Shown here: positions 10,701 to 18,160 of the stretch, piece by piece
Numbering within the stretch: the stretch's first letter is position 1
Layout of the letters: each line of letters starts with the position of its first letter
Source of the DNA: Acidimicrobiaceae bacterium
GTDB lineage: Bacteria > Actinomycetota > Acidimicrobiia > Acidimicrobiales > RAAP-2
Direction: 5' to 3'
Assembly (NCBI GenBank): GCA_003142095.1
Contig: PLON01000041.1
Location: 137,228 to 182,061 of the forward strand
DNA length: 44,834 bases
Notes under the pieces: model-generated
Database searches by the model: none
Told to the model about the DNA's origin: nothing
Seen by the model: only the letters and a program-made list of their open reading frames with translations
Program-made: the position numbers and the translations under genes

Positions 10701-11133
10701 GATCACGTTCGATCTCGCTGCCACGACGAAGCACAAAAGGGTCCGTGAGCGGCTCGGGCGACAGCACCTGGGCGATAGAGCGTGCCGAGGCCACGACAAC
10801 GCGGGGACCTGTGCCCTCGCGAAGCCGCCAACGAAGTAGCGAACGCAACGCCATCACTTGACTGTCGGGGCTGACGCGTTCGAGAGGGTGGGTATCCCAC
10901 CCGGGCCAGAGGGCGACGTTGGCGTCTCCCAACCACGCGGCGAGTGCATCGCGAACGTGCTCGGCCTCGCTGGACGTGACGGTCACGGCAACGACGAGTT
11001 CTTCCTCGAGGGCCAGTGCGGCGAGGGCGAGCGGTGTCGAGTAACTCGACGCGACGAACAAGCCGGAGGCGACCGAGGCGCGCAGGCCCGGCGCGACGCG
11101 TTCGAGAACGCGGCGAAGTGCGGCCTCGCTCAC
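7747..11133 (-). CDS. mfd: Transcription-repair coupling factor Mfd
   Basis: A 1128-residue DNA translocase that removes stalled RNA polymerase at lesions and recruits UvrA. The order is the usual one: UvrB-like N-terminal region (residues ~1-350), the RNA-polymerase-interacting CarD-like domain (VGSYVVHRQHGVARFSG near 480), RecG-like motor domains with Walker A ICADVGFGKTEVALRA and the DEEQ box VVDEEQRFGV, the helicase segment GRVGRSGQRAYAYLF, and the C-terminal TRCF domain. The length matches E. coli Mfd (1148). The GTG start overlaps the pth stop by 4 nt (GTGA), giving translational coupling with pth. Nothing appears broken. Confidence 0.97.
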   Translation of the reverse strand: MSEAALRRVLERVAPGLRASVASGLFVASSYSTPLALAALALEEELVVAVTVTSSEAEHVRDALAAWLGDANVALWPGWDTHPLERVSPDSQVMALRSLLRWRLREGTGPRVVVASARSIAQVLSPEPLTDPFVLRRGSEIERDRFVEGLVDMGYRREQLVEHRAEIAVRGGIVDLWPAQNDEPVRLDFFGDEVERLTVFDIATQRSTHDLDEAVIAPAREWLPGAVTRERAEELSRSAPWAESTFDRLAGGQLFDGMEGWMGLFVTEPTTLLDEVSGARVIVVEPTRVRTRLEELLGEERELTDIVAATWRASDEVPLLHLTFEQVLDGRIDLRLDTGATALESSLTSPPVVQGDAARIAAHVRGWSKNRRGVILTSTPGAIDRMADQLRAEGLDVTTDPERVLEARLGVFESSLPSGFFLDEPEIVVWSESDLTGRRSQRRVARTRTRNVDGFFDDLSVGSYVVHRQHGVARFSGTTTRAINGVTRDYLILEFKDGRSYWPTEQIDALTPYTGGDGPALSRMGGAEWQKTRAKARAAAYLVAQELVDLYRLRTVAEGHAFSPDTAWQREMEELFPYTLTADQAQAILDVKADMESPRPMDRLICADVGFGKTEVALRAVFKTVQDNYQAAVLVPTTLLASQHFATFSERFAGFPVKVALLSRFVDDVETKATLEGLADGTVDVVIGTHRLLSESVSFKKLGLLVVDEEQRFGVTHKESIKSRSVGVDVLTLSASPIPRTLEMAFTGIRDLSMITTPPADRRPILTHVGEYNEPAVVEAIRRELLREGQVFFVHNRVTDIDQVARRLGQLVPDARVAIAHGQMDEGSLERVMVDFWERRYDVLVCTTIVESGIDLPSVNTLIVDRSERLGLGQLHQLRGRVGRSGQRAYAYLFHPAAQVLSETAYERLRTIGDNTALGSGFKIAMRDLEIRGAGNLLGHDQSGPVAAVGYDLYVQLVAEAVADARGFHVPEITPINLDVPGEAHLPKTYVEADDARLEAYRRLASVTTHDELEDLRTEWVDRYGALPAPAIGLLELAQLRLVCLEYGVTSVIVMPARVGVRSRPIVRFGPVLLALSQQMRVRRAYGSNAYNESTHEFRVERAPSEVTPAAITALVHDVHAATTEGLS

Positions 11134-11747
11134 GATCCGTTCACGCGCTGTTGAGCGACGTCAAACTCGTGGTCGAGCAGAGCCTCGATTGCGTCGGCCG
11201 CGAGGGCGACGTCCACGGCCAACGATTCGCGGAGCTTGCCCGTCGGACGCTTCAACACGTAGTCGGCGCCTTGTTCTTTGCGCAGCGGTTTACCAATACC
11301 AATACGTACCCGGGCGAACTCTTGGTTGCCGAGCGTGTGCGCAATGGAGCGGAGACCGTTATGTCCCGCGAGCCCTCCGCCAAATTTGATCTGCACCCGT
11401 CCCGGTTCGAGGTCGAGTTCATCGTGCACGACCACGAGACGCGAGAGGTCGTCAATCGACGTGCGCCGCAGAAGTGGCGGCAGCGCCGCGCCCGATTCAT
11501 TCATGAACGTAGTCGGCACCGCGAGGGTGACTGGTCCGTTCGGCGTTGGCAGTGTTGCGCTCAGTGCGCGCTGGTGACGCTCGAGCTTGAGTTGACCACC
11601 GCGTCGCGCCGCCACGAGACGCACGGCGTCCCCGCCAACGTTGTGACGCGAACCTTCGTAGTCGGTTCCGGGATTAGCGAGTCCGACGATGAGCAACCTG
11701 CTCGACTGCCCCCGTCGGTCGTTCTCACGAGCGCGCCGAAGCGCCAC
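11130..11747 (-). CDS. pth: Peptidyl-tRNA hydrolase
   Basis: A 205-residue esterase that releases peptides from peptidyl-tRNA dropped by ribosomes. The catalytic His is in GSRHNVGG, and TTFMNESG, VVHDELDLEPGR and KFGGGLAGHNGLRSI are the standard substrate-binding motifs. The GTG at 11747 is supported by GGAG at the end of rplY, 9 nt upstream; it gives an Arg-rich 17-residue leader before the conserved LLIVGLANPG. It is sandwiched between rplY (6-nt gap) and mfd (4-nt overlap), so translation-quality-control and repair genes are co-expressed here. The rplY-pth pair is widespread in bacteria. Confidence 0.97.
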   Translation of the reverse strand: MALRRARENDRRGQSSRLLIVGLANPGTDYEGSRHNVGGDAVRLVAARRGGQLKLERHQRALSATLPTPNGPVTLAVPTTFMNESGAALPPLLRRTSIDDLSRLVVVHDELDLEPGRVQIKFGGGLAGHNGLRSIAHTLGNQEFARVRIGIGKPLRKEQGADYVLKRPTGKLRESLAVDVALAADAIEALLDHEFDVAQQRVNGS

Positions 11748-11753
11748 GGCGAA

Positions 11754-12356
11754 CTACTCCGGGGTGACAGCGTCGGTGGCGCCGGGGGTCTTCGCCGCCG
11801 CACGTCCGGCGTGGGTCGCAACGACCGCGACCGATGCGTCGTCGACTGCCTCAACGCCCTCGGGCAAGACAAGATCGCCGATGCGGATCGCCGCGCCCGC
11901 CGTCAGTTCCGAAATGTCAACTTCAATGGAGTGGGGAATGCGGTCAGGGCGCGTCTTCACTTCGATGCTGAACATCTGCTGGTCGACTTCCCAGTCGGCG
12001 TGACGCACTTCGACCGCGTCACCAACGAGGTGCAGCGGTACTTCAGCGACCACCGTCTGGTTGGGATCGACGACCTGAAAGTCGACGTGCGAGACGGTAC
12101 CGCGGACCGGGTGGCGCTGGATCTCGCGAGCCATGACCGTGTAGGTCGTGCCGTCGGCGTCCATCGTGATGAGGGCGTTCAAGCCCTGCTCCCCCGAGAC
12201 CGCCGTGCGGAACTCCTTCGCGTTGACCGAGACCGGGAGCGGCCCAACGCCGTGTCCGTAGACGACACCGGGGATGGCTCCCTCGTGACGCAGGCGCCGG
12301 GAACTGGCCGAACCCCGCTCGCGACTCGTCAACGCGTGCAACGTGACCTGTGGCAT
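11754..12356 (-). CDS. rplY: 50S ribosomal protein bL25, CTC form
   Basis: A 200-residue two-domain bL25 of the TL5/CTC type. The N-terminal domain binds 5S rRNA (LRHEGAIPGVVYGHG is the family signature), and the C-terminal beta domain includes GDLVLPEGVEAVDDASVAVV. It ends in an Ala/Thr-rich tail. The ATG at 12356 has AGAGGAG 5-6 nt upstream, which decides the start over a GTG 39 nt further upstream. It heads the rplY-pth-mfd run. The ~100 nt in front of it contain the leader and a TAGACT hexamer at 12410-12415 that could be a -10 box. Confidence 0.96.
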   Translation of the reverse strand: MPQVTLHALTSRERGSASSRRLRHEGAIPGVVYGHGVGPLPVSVNAKEFRTAVSGEQGLNALITMDADGTTYTVMAREIQRHPVRGTVSHVDFQVVDPNQTVVAEVPLHLVGDAVEVRHADWEVDQQMFSIEVKTRPDRIPHSIEVDISELTAGAAIRIGDLVLPEGVEAVDDASVAVVATHAGRAAAKTPGATDAVTPE

Positions 12357-12458
12357 GACTACTCCTCTAAGAAATGACTGGCGGCCCGAGGGCAACGCAC
12401 AGGAGAAATAGTCTACTGCCCCGGGGCTAGGCCGCTCCAGTTTGACTCGTCAAGTCGG

Positions 12459-12776
12459 CTACGCCGAGCCCTGGAGCAAGTCCCGTCGAACTTTGAAGTC
12501 ATCGGCGTCTATGTCGCCTCGCGCAAAGCGCTCGTTCAATATGCGTAGCGCCTGAAGAGAATCGGCTCCCACGGAACCGATCGGACTCCCTTGGCGAAGT
12601 TGTCGCTCACGACGGATTAGCGCCACAGCGAGGACGACCACGGCGACGATGAGAACAAACGCCAGAAAGAGGCCGATCAGCCCAGGGCCTCCGAGGCCAC
12701 CGCCGAAAAAGCCCACGCGAATATGGGGCCCGCCAGGGCCAAAAATCGGTCCTAGTCCAATTCGTACTTTCGTCAC
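12459..12776 (-). CDS. SHOCT-domain small membrane protein
   Basis: A 105-residue protein with a Gly-rich N-terminus, one transmembrane helix (GLIGLFLAFVLIVAVVVLAV, about residues 33-57) and a C-terminal SHOCT-like segment (ALRILNERFARGDIDADDF). SHOCT is a short putative oligomerisation motif found on many actinobacterial membrane proteins, and the function is not known. I chose the GTG at 12776 because GGGAGAG sits 6 nt before it; a GTG at 12791 lies upstream but lacks a site. It stands between prs and rplY on the same strand. A possible promoter lies just upstream. Confidence 0.75.
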   Translation of the reverse strand: MTKVRIGLGPIFGPGGPHIRVGFFGGGLGGPGLIGLFLAFVLIVAVVVLAVALIRRERQLRQGSPIGSVGADSLQALRILNERFARGDIDADDFKVRRDLLQGSA

Positions 12777-12803
12777 GATCTGCTCTCCCACTGCTCTTCC
12801 ACA

Positions 12804-12832
12804 GTTTTAGATCTCAAAAGTCGCTGACGCAA
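12804..12832 (-). promoter_or_regulatory. Possible promoter of the SHOCT gene
   Basis: On the minus strand TTGCGT and TAAAAC are separated by exactly 17 nt, resembling -35 and -10 boxes. This lies in the 64-nt gap between prs and the SHOCT gene. The -10 match is only partial. Confidence 0.35.
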
Positions 12833-12840
12833 GTCGGCAG

Positions 12841-13815
12841 TTAGAGAAGGTTCTCGCCGCCAAAGATGTCCGACACCGACGTGTCGTCGAAGATGGCGGA
12901 GATGGCGTTCGCGATAGTTGGCGCGATGGAGAGAATCTCGAGCCCTTCGAAACGCTTCTCCGGTCCGAGTGGCAACGTGTCAGTCACGATGACCCGACTT
13001 ACGGGGGCGTTGAAGAGTCGTTCGACCGCCGGGGGCGAAAAGACGGCGTGAGTCGCCATGACCCAGATTTCGTCGGCGCCGTGTTCTTTCAACAAGTCAC
13101 AGGCGGCCACGATCGTGCCGGCCGTGTCGATCATGTCGTCGATCAAGACGCAGTGACGTCCGTTGACGTCACCAACGATGTGGCGCGCCTCGGCCACGTT
13201 GACGGCGCCACGCGGACGCGTTTTGTGCACGAGGGCGAGGTCGCAGCCGAGGTGTTGGGCGTAGCGCTCAGCCACCTTCACGCGTCCGGCGTCAGGAGCG
13301 ACGACGACGAGTTCGTGCGGGTTGGCGTTGGCCTTCAGGTATTCCTCGAACACGGGCGCGGCAACCAGGTGGTCGACCGGGATGTTGAAGAAGCCCTGGA
13401 TCTGACCAGAGTGAAAGTCCACCGAGAGCACGCGCGTCGCGCCCGCAGTTTGGAGCATGTCGGCCACGAGTTTGGCGGTAATGGGTTCACGACCGGCGGT
13501 TTTTCGATCCTGACGGGCGTACCCGTAGTTGGGCACGACGGCGGTGATGCTCTTGGCCGAGGCACGCTTCGCGGCGTCGATCATGATCAGTTGTTCCATG
13601 ACCGAGTCGTTCACCGGTGACGCGTGCGTTTGCATGATGAACACGTGCGCACCACGAATCGATTCATCGATGCGACAGTGAATCTCTCCGTCGGCGAATT
13701 CGCGCAAGTTGGCTTCGGTCAGTTCAACGCCGAGCTTGTCGGCCACATCCATCGCCAGCGCGGGGTGACACCGCCCCGACACGATTACGAGGCGGCGTTT
13801 GGCGAGGGACTCCAC
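12841..13815 (-). CDS. prs: Ribose-phosphate pyrophosphokinase
   Basis: A 324-residue class I PRPP synthase that makes PRPP from ribose 5-phosphate and ATP for nucleotides, His, Trp and, in actinobacteria, arabinan precursors. Clear motifs are FADGEIHCRIDESIRG, PNYGYARQDRKTAGREPITAK (ATP site), VDFHSGQIQGFF, VVVAPDAGRVKVAERYA and the PRPP loop VLIDDMIDTAGT. It begins at a GTG with no Shine-Dalgarno; TACGCT sits 6 nt upstream, so the mRNA may be leaderless. It lies 29 nt downstream of glmU, the usual actinobacterial partner. Confidence 0.97.
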   Translation of the reverse strand: MESLAKRRLVIVSGRCHPALAMDVADKLGVELTEANLREFADGEIHCRIDESIRGAHVFIMQTHASPVNDSVMEQLIMIDAAKRASAKSITAVVPNYGYARQDRKTAGREPITAKLVADMLQTAGATRVLSVDFHSGQIQGFFNIPVDHLVAAPVFEEYLKANANPHELVVVAPDAGRVKVAERYAQHLGCDLALVHKTRPRGAVNVAEARHIVGDVNGRHCVLIDDMIDTAGTIVAACDLLKEHGADEIWVMATHAVFSPPAVERLFNAPVSRVIVTDTLPLGPEKRFEGLEILSIAPTIANAISAIFDDTSVSDIFGGENLL

Positions 13816-13827
13816 GGCGCCAGCGTA
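13816..13827 (-). promoter_or_regulatory. -10 box TACGCT directly before prs (leaderless start)
   Basis: TACGCT (13822-13827, minus strand) is followed by GGCGCC and then the GTG start. The 6-nt gap places the transcription start at the start codon. It fits the TAnnnT pattern seen at other operon heads in the window. Confidence 0.6.
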
Positions 13828-13844
13828 CAGGCGAACGAGAGGGC

Positions 13845-14936
13845 TTAGTGAGAACGAAGCGTCAGGGGCGTGACGATCTCGCCCGAGGTGACCACGGCAC
13901 CGGGACTCAATACGACGAATGAGGCGACGTTCGCGTCCGCGCCGATACGAACGTGCGACGCGTCAACCATGCCCACCGACGCGTTTTCACCGACCTCAAC
14001 GTCGCGCAACACCGCGTTCGGTCCGATTGTCGCTCCGCGCCCCACGACGCAGTGACCCTTCAGAATTGTTCCCGGTAACAATGTCACTTCGGCCGCGAGT
14101 TCGACGTCGGCGTCGACGTAGGTCTGGGTCGGATCCCACATGGTGACGCCGCGGGCCATCCACTCGTCATTGATTCGCGCACGCAGCACTCGTTCGGCGT
14201 TCGCCAACTGGCGCCGATCGTTGACGCCAAGGGCCTCGTTGGCGTCATCCAGCTGCCACGACGTTGTCAAGTGGCCCATGTCGTGCAACTCTTCCACCAG
14301 GTCGGTCAGGTAGTACTCCTGTTGGGCGTTGTGGCGTCCGATGCGCCGCAGCGCCGGGCCGAGCAGGCTTTGGCGCACGACCATGATCGACGTGTTCACT
14401 TCGCTGATCGCCCGTTCGCTCTCGAGCGCGTCGCGCTCTTCGACAATGCGCTCGAGCGTGCCGTCCTTCGCGTGAATGACGCGACCGTAACCAGTCGGGT
14501 CATCGAGGAACGCGCTCAGAACAGTTAACGCGGCCTGGCGCTCACGATGACGCTCGAGCAGCCGAGCGACGCTCGAGGCGCGCAGCAGTGGAGTGTCGCC
14601 GGGCAGGATGATGACGTCGCCGTCGGTGTCACCAATCGCCTCGTCGATCGTCGCGAGCGCCACGGACACGGCGTGGCCGGTACCGAGCTGTTCGAGCTGC
14701 TCGACGAAGGTGAGAGGACGTGACGGCGACGCACCGGCGCTCAGTTCCTTCTCCACCCACGTCGCGTGATGACCCACGACCACGACCGTGGCACGAACAT
14801 TCTCCTGGGTCGCGGCGTCAAGGACGTAGCGCACCATGGCGCGACCGCAGAGGTGATGCAGCGGCTTCGGACGTGACGAACGCATCCTCGTTCCCTCGCC
14901 CGCGGCGAGCACGACCACGCACGTCGGGCGACTCAC
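13845..14936 (-). CDS. glmU: GlmU-like UDP-GlcNAc pyrophosphorylase, acetyltransferase half missing
   Basis: A 363-residue protein with a complete N-terminal uridylyltransferase domain: nucleotide loop LAAGEGTRMRSSRPKPLH (residues 10-27), EQLEQLGTGHAV, ILPGDTPLL, DDPTGYGRV and the ITD-like YLTDLVEEL. It should make UDP-GlcNAc for peptidoglycan. Full GlmU is about 450-480 residues. Here the left-handed beta-helix ends after a few turns (VVGRGATIGPNAVL, VRIGADANVASFVVL), before the region holding the acetyltransferase His and the NYDG motif. There is no room for the rest before prs 29 nt away, so a frameshift is not the explanation. Start is GTG; TAGAGA lies 7 nt upstream, a weak leaderless signal. 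Confidence 0.85.
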   Translation of the reverse strand: MSRPTCVVVLAAGEGTRMRSSRPKPLHHLCGRAMVRYVLDAATQENVRATVVVVGHHATWVEKELSAGASPSRPLTFVEQLEQLGTGHAVSVALATIDEAIGDTDGDVIILPGDTPLLRASSVARLLERHRERQAALTVLSAFLDDPTGYGRVIHAKDGTLERIVEERDALESERAISEVNTSIMVVRQSLLGPALRRIGRHNAQQEYYLTDLVEELHDMGHLTTSWQLDDANEALGVNDRRQLANAERVLRARINDEWMARGVTMWDPTQTYVDADVELAAEVTLLPGTILKGHCVVGRGATIGPNAVLRDVEVGENASVGMVDASHVRIGADANVASFVVLSPGAVVTSGEIVTPLTLRSH

Positions 14937-14961
14937 CCTTCTATCTCTAGCAGTGATCTTC

Positions 14962-14974
14962 TACGCTCTGGTAC
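14962..14974 (+). promoter_or_regulatory. -10 box TACGCT before the alpha/beta hydrolase gene
   Basis: TACGCT (14962-14967) is followed by 7 nt and the GTG start at 14975, with no Shine-Dalgarno. The site lies in the 38-nt divergent gap with glmU. Confidence 0.55.
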
Positions 14975-15862
14975 GTGCCCGTAAATTCCTACGATGAATT
15001 TTCCCTTTTTCAAGAGAACATCGACGAGTGGGACCTTGATGTCGAGATTCCCAAGGTTCAGCGATTCTTTGTCGCGGTCGACGGACTGCGCCAACTGAGC
15101 GGCCTGCGCTGGGGAGAGAGCGAACCCAAACTCGTGCTGGTTCACGGCGGTGCGCAGAACGCCCACACCTTCGACACGGTCGCACTGGCCCTGCAGCGTC
15201 CACTCATTGCACTCGACCTACCGGGCCACGGACACTCCGATCCCTCGCCGTACGGTGGTTCGGCCATCGCCATGCACGCGCGCGATCTCGCGCGCGCCAT
15301 TGAACAACTCACTACGGGACCTGTGCCGCTCGTGGGCATGTCGCTCAGTGGACTCTGTTCGATTCTCGTCGCGAGCGAGCGACCCGACCTCGTGCGCTGT
15401 CTCGTCTTGATCGATATCACGCCGGGTGTCAACTCCGACAAGGCGCGTCACATCACCAACTTTGTCAACGGCCCCGCGACCTTTAACAATTTCGACGAGC
15501 TGCTCGCGCGAACCATCGAACACAACCCGACGCGCTCGGTCTCCTCGCTTCGTCGCGGCATCTTGCACAACGCCGTACAACGCGCCGACGGCACGTGGGT
15601 GTGGCGCCACCAACAGCACTCCCCCTCAACCCTCGAAGCCCCTCCGGTCGACGACCTCTGGGCCACGATCGAGACTCTGACGATGCCCGTCACATTGCTT
15701 CGCGGGATGTCGGCCGGGTCCGTCGTGGACGACGAGGACGAAGCGGAACTATGTCGACGTCGACCGGCGGCGCAGGTCATTCACGTCGAGGGAGCCGGCC
15801 ACTCCATCCAGGGAGATCAGCCCGTCAAACTGGCTGAGTTACTCGAGCACATCTGTTTTTAG
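14975..15862 (+). CDS. Alpha/beta hydrolase
   Basis: A 295-residue alpha/beta-hydrolase-fold protein of unknown substrate. The oxyanion-hole motif LVHGGAQNAHTFD is near residue 54, the nucleophile elbow GMSLSG places the catalytic Ser at 123 (the last Gly of GxSxG is replaced by Ser), and the catalytic His is at about 276 in GAGHSIQG. The LDLPGHGHSD segment is standard. Residues 1-35 form an acidic N-terminal extension (FQENIDEWDLDVEIP) that is not part of the fold. The GTG start is supported by the TACGCT box 7 nt upstream. It is divergent from glmU and convergent with tRNA-Gln. It could be an esterase, a C-C hydrolase or a haloperoxidase-like enzyme. Confidence 0.8.
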   Translation: MPVNSYDEFSLFQENIDEWDLDVEIPKVQRFFVAVDGLRQLSGLRWGESEPKLVLVHGGAQNAHTFDTVALALQRPLIALDLPGHGHSDPSPYGGSAIAMHARDLARAIEQLTTGPVPLVGMSLSGLCSILVASERPDLVRCLVLIDITPGVNSDKARHITNFVNGPATFNNFDELLARTIEHNPTRSVSSLRRGILHNAVQRADGTWVWRHQQHSPSTLEAPPVDDLWATIETLTMPVTLLRGMSAGSVVDDEDEAELCRRRPAAQVIHVEGAGHSIQGDQPVKLAELLEHICF

Positions 15863-15868
15863 AAAAAC
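15855..15868. terminator. Short A/T inverted repeat, possible bidirectional terminator
   Basis: GTTTTT-AG-AAAAAC is a perfect 6-bp inverted repeat covering the last codons of the hydrolase and ending next to the tRNA CCA end. Each strand gives a T-run, but the stem is A/T-rich with a 2-nt loop, so a real terminator is uncertain. Confidence 0.3.
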
Positions 15869-15944
15869 TGGCTGGCGGGGGAGGGCTCGAACCTCCAACC
15901 TACGGATTCAAAGTCCGTCGTTCTGCCAATTGAACTACCCGCCA
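15869..15944 (-). tRNA. tRNA-Gln (anticodon TTG), CCA encoded
   Basis: The minus strand folds into a full cloverleaf: acceptor TGGCGGG/CCCGCCA, D stem GTTC/GAAC, anticodon stem ACGGA/TCCGT with loop CTTTGAA (anticodon TTG, reading CAA), and T stem GGAGG/CCTCC with loop TTCGAGC. The discriminator base is G, as expected for tRNA-Gln, and the CCA end is encoded. It lies convergent to the alpha/beta hydrolase and divergent from the response regulator. Confidence 0.97.
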
Positions 15945-15961
15945 CTGCCGATACTGTGGCA

Positions 15962-15994
15962 ATCTTCAGAGATTCTTAGAGTATGTCTGAAGAT
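15962..15994. repeat. Perfect 9-bp inverted repeat in the tRNA-Gln/response-regulator gap
   Basis: ATCTTCAGA (15962-15970) and TCTGAAGAT (15986-15994) are exact reverse complements with a 15-nt spacer. The site is 18 nt upstream of tRNA-Gln and 55 nt upstream of the response-regulator start. It could be an operator for the two-component system or for the divergent tRNA promoter. Confidence 0.55.
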
Positions 15995-16049
15995 GCTTAA
16001 TACCAACCAGCAACACTAGAGCCTGAGACCCAAACCAACGAAAGTCGCC

Positions 16050-16751
16050 GTGACAACCGCATCCACTCCCAACTCCTACGTGGCCATCGTCGACGACGAC
16101 GCGGCGATCCGCTCTGCGCTCGGGCGGGCGTTGCGCATGGAGAACTACGACGTCGAACTGTTTGAAGACGGCGCGACCGCACTCAAGTCCATTCAATTGC
16201 GCGCACCCGACGCGGTGGTGCTCGACCTACAACTGCCCGACATTGACGGCCTCGAAGTCTGTCGACGTATTCGCCGATCGGGCGACACGACCCCAATATT
16301 GATGTTGACCGCCCGCAACGCGGTCAATGACCGTGTCGAAGGACTCGACGTCGGGGCCGACGATTACCTGGTCAAGCCCTTTGACCTGGCCGAACTACTG
16401 GCGCGACTTCGGGCGTTGCTGCGCCGACACAACGTCGGCGATGTCGACGGCACGGTTCTTCGATTTGAAGACCTCACCCTCAATCCCCAGACTCGAGAGG
16501 TACACCGCGGCGGTCGCCTCGTCGAATTGACCAAGATTGAGTTCGACCTGCTGGAGCTGTTCTTACACCACCCGCGCCAAGTGCTGACCCGCGACCAGAT
16601 CCTCGATCTCGTGTGGGGCTACAACTTCGACTCGGGCACGAACTCTCTGGCGGTCTACATTGGCTACCTACGTCGCAAGCTCGAAGAAGAAAACAAACCG
16701 CGACTCATACAAACCGTGCGCGGAGTTGGTTACGCTCTTCGAGCGTCGTGA
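16050..16751 (+). CDS. OmpR/PhoB-family response regulator
   Basis: A 233-residue DNA-binding response regulator. The receiver domain (residues ~10-125) has the acidic pocket VDDD (15-17), the phospho-acceptor Asp59 in VVLDLQLPD, the Thr switch in MLTAR, and the conserved Lys in YLVKPFD. The winged-helix output domain (~140-230) has [20 protein letters not shown] and the recognition region ending in [10 protein letters not shown]. It resembles the MprA/TcrA group of actinobacteria. It is coupled to the kinase by a GTGA overlap and probably controls the downstream redox genes, though that is inferred from position only. The GTG start has a weak purine-rich upstream stretch. Confidence 0.95.
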   Translation: MTTASTPNSYVAIVDDDAAIRSALGRALRMENYDVELFEDGATALKSIQLRAPDAVVLDLQLPDIDGLEVCRRIRRSGDTTPILMLTARNAVNDRVEGLDVGADDYLVKPFDLAELLARLRALLRRHNVGDVDGTVLRFEDLTLNPQTREVHRGGRLVELTKIEFDLLELFLHHPRQVLTRDQILDLVWGYNFDSGTNSLAVYIGYLRRKLEEENKPRLIQTVRGVGYALRAS

Positions 16752-18085
16752 CATTTCGCACACGCGTCATTGCAGCCACCGTGGCGGCGGCCGCTATTGC
16801 CGTCATCATTGCGTGCTTCGCGTCGTACTTCACGACCAGTAGCGCACTTTTTAAATCCGTGGACGATTCGCTCATCCAGGCCTCACAACAGATACCGAAC
16901 TCTCACTTCGACGACCGCGTCACCGGTTCGTACTCCGAGATCGTCCTGCCGAGCGGACAGACAGACCCCCCGTCGAACGTGCGTATCGACGCGACGATCA
17001 TGGCTGTCGCGAAGGGAAAGAGCAAGCAAGTCATTCGCACGGTGACTGACGGTAATCAGAGTTATCGCGAGCTCATCGTGCCGCTGCCAAAGAATTCGCT
17101 CGTGAGTTGCCAGAGCGGCATTTGCAATGTGTCCACTACGTCGGCCCAGCTGTACATCGTGGACATCACCGGTGAGGTCACCGAACTCAGCCATCTCGTC
17201 TCCACGTTGATGCTCGTCGCGGCGGGCGGACTGCTCCTCGCGTTCGGGCTCGGTCTCTTTCTCGCGCGCCAAGCCCTACACCCCCTCGAAGAAGTCACCA
17301 ACGAGATCGAAACCGTCGCCACTACGAACGACCTGCAGTACCGCCTAGTCGAGGGCGACGAGGACGAACTGGGGCGCCTGCGACGGGTTTTCAACCGGCT
17401 CCTTCGCTCCGTCGAGAGCAGCCAGAACCTCCAGCGCCAACTGGTCGTGGACGCCAGTCACGAGTTGCGCACGCCACTCACGTCGCTGCGTACGAACGCT
17501 CAAGTGCTCTCGCGCGCGGGCGAACTAAGTGTCGAGGAGTTGCACCAGATCACCGACGACATGGTGACTCAGGTGGACGAGCTGGCGGCACTCGTGACCG
17601 ACCTCGGCGAACTGGCGCGGGGCGAACGCTCCGAAGGACCCCTCGAGCGCCTACGCCTCGACGACAGCGTCGACGAATGTGTCGAGACGGCGCGCACCTA
17701 CGCGCGCATCCGCGACATCACGATTGACGTCGAGATGGAGACGTCCTTTGTCGAAGCCCGCCACGACCGACTCAACCGTGCCATCTCGAACCTGCTCACC
17801 AACGCCGTCAAGTTCTCGCCCGAGGGCGGCCACATTACGGTTCGCTCATCCGAGGGCACGGTTTCGGTCTCCGACAGCGGACCGGGGATTGCCGAGGAGG
17901 ATCGCCAATACGTCTTCGACCGATTCTGGCGCTCGCCGTCGGCGAGATCGCTATCCGGTTCGGGACTCGGTCTCTCGATCGTCGCGCAGGTGGTCGAAGA
18001 GTTCCACGGAACCGTCACCGTCGATCGCGATCCGATCCTGGGCGGAGCGCGCTTCACTCTGACTTTTCCCCACGATTTCCAGTAG
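16748..18085 (+). CDS. Sensor histidine kinase
   Basis: A 445-residue membrane histidine kinase, the partner of the preceding regulator. It has TM1 (residues ~7-30), an extracytoplasmic sensor of about 130 residues including a Cys pair ([10 protein letters not shown]), TM2 ([20 protein letters not shown]), a HAMP domain, the dimerisation box with phospho-His238 in [12 protein letters not shown], and an ATPase domain with the N box [15 protein letters not shown]1 box [11 protein letters not shown] and G2 box GSGLGLSIV. The start is the GTG whose last bases overlap the regulator stop (GTGA). The paired Cys in the sensor would allow redox or disulfide sensing, in keeping with the downstream genes, but this is inference. 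Confidence 0.95.
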   Translation: MTFRTRVIAATVAAAAIAVIIACFASYFTTSSALFKSVDDSLIQASQQIPNSHFDDRVTGSYSEIVLPSGQTDPPSNVRIDATIMAVAKGKSKQVIRTVTDGNQSYRELIVPLPKNSLVSCQSGICNVSTTSAQLYIVDITGEVTELSHLVSTLMLVAAGGLLLAFGLGLFLARQALHPLEEVTNEIETVATTNDLQYRLVEGDEDELGRLRRVFNRLLRSVESSQNLQRQLVVDASHELRTPLTSLRTNAQVLSRAGELSVEELHQITDDMVTQVDELAALVTDLGELARGERSEGPLERLRLDDSVDECVETARTYARIRDITIDVEMETSFVEARHDRLNRAISNLLTNAVKFSPEGGHITVRSSEGTVSVSDSGPGIAEEDRQYVFDRFWRSPSARSLSGSGLGLSIVAQVVEEFHGTVTVDRDPILGGARFTLTFPHDFQ

Positions 18086-18160
18086 TTTCCTCCGTTCCAA
18101 CGATCTTCTTATCTGGGTCGAGTCCGATTTTAAGGTTCTCCCGCAAGACTGGACGTTCCC

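Noticed and set aside
11016-12377. A 453-codon open frame on the plus strand opposite pth and rplY
   Set aside because: It is antisense to two clear genes, is very rich in Arg and low-complexity, and has no domain. High GC makes such shadows common.
12418-12427. The palindrome GCCCCGGGGC upstream of rplY as a terminator or operator
   Set aside because: It has no loop or T-run and could easily occur by chance in GC-rich DNA.
13816-13844. A frameshift hiding the rest of GlmU
   Set aside because: Only 29 nt separate its stop from prs, so about 100 missing residues cannot be encoded there.
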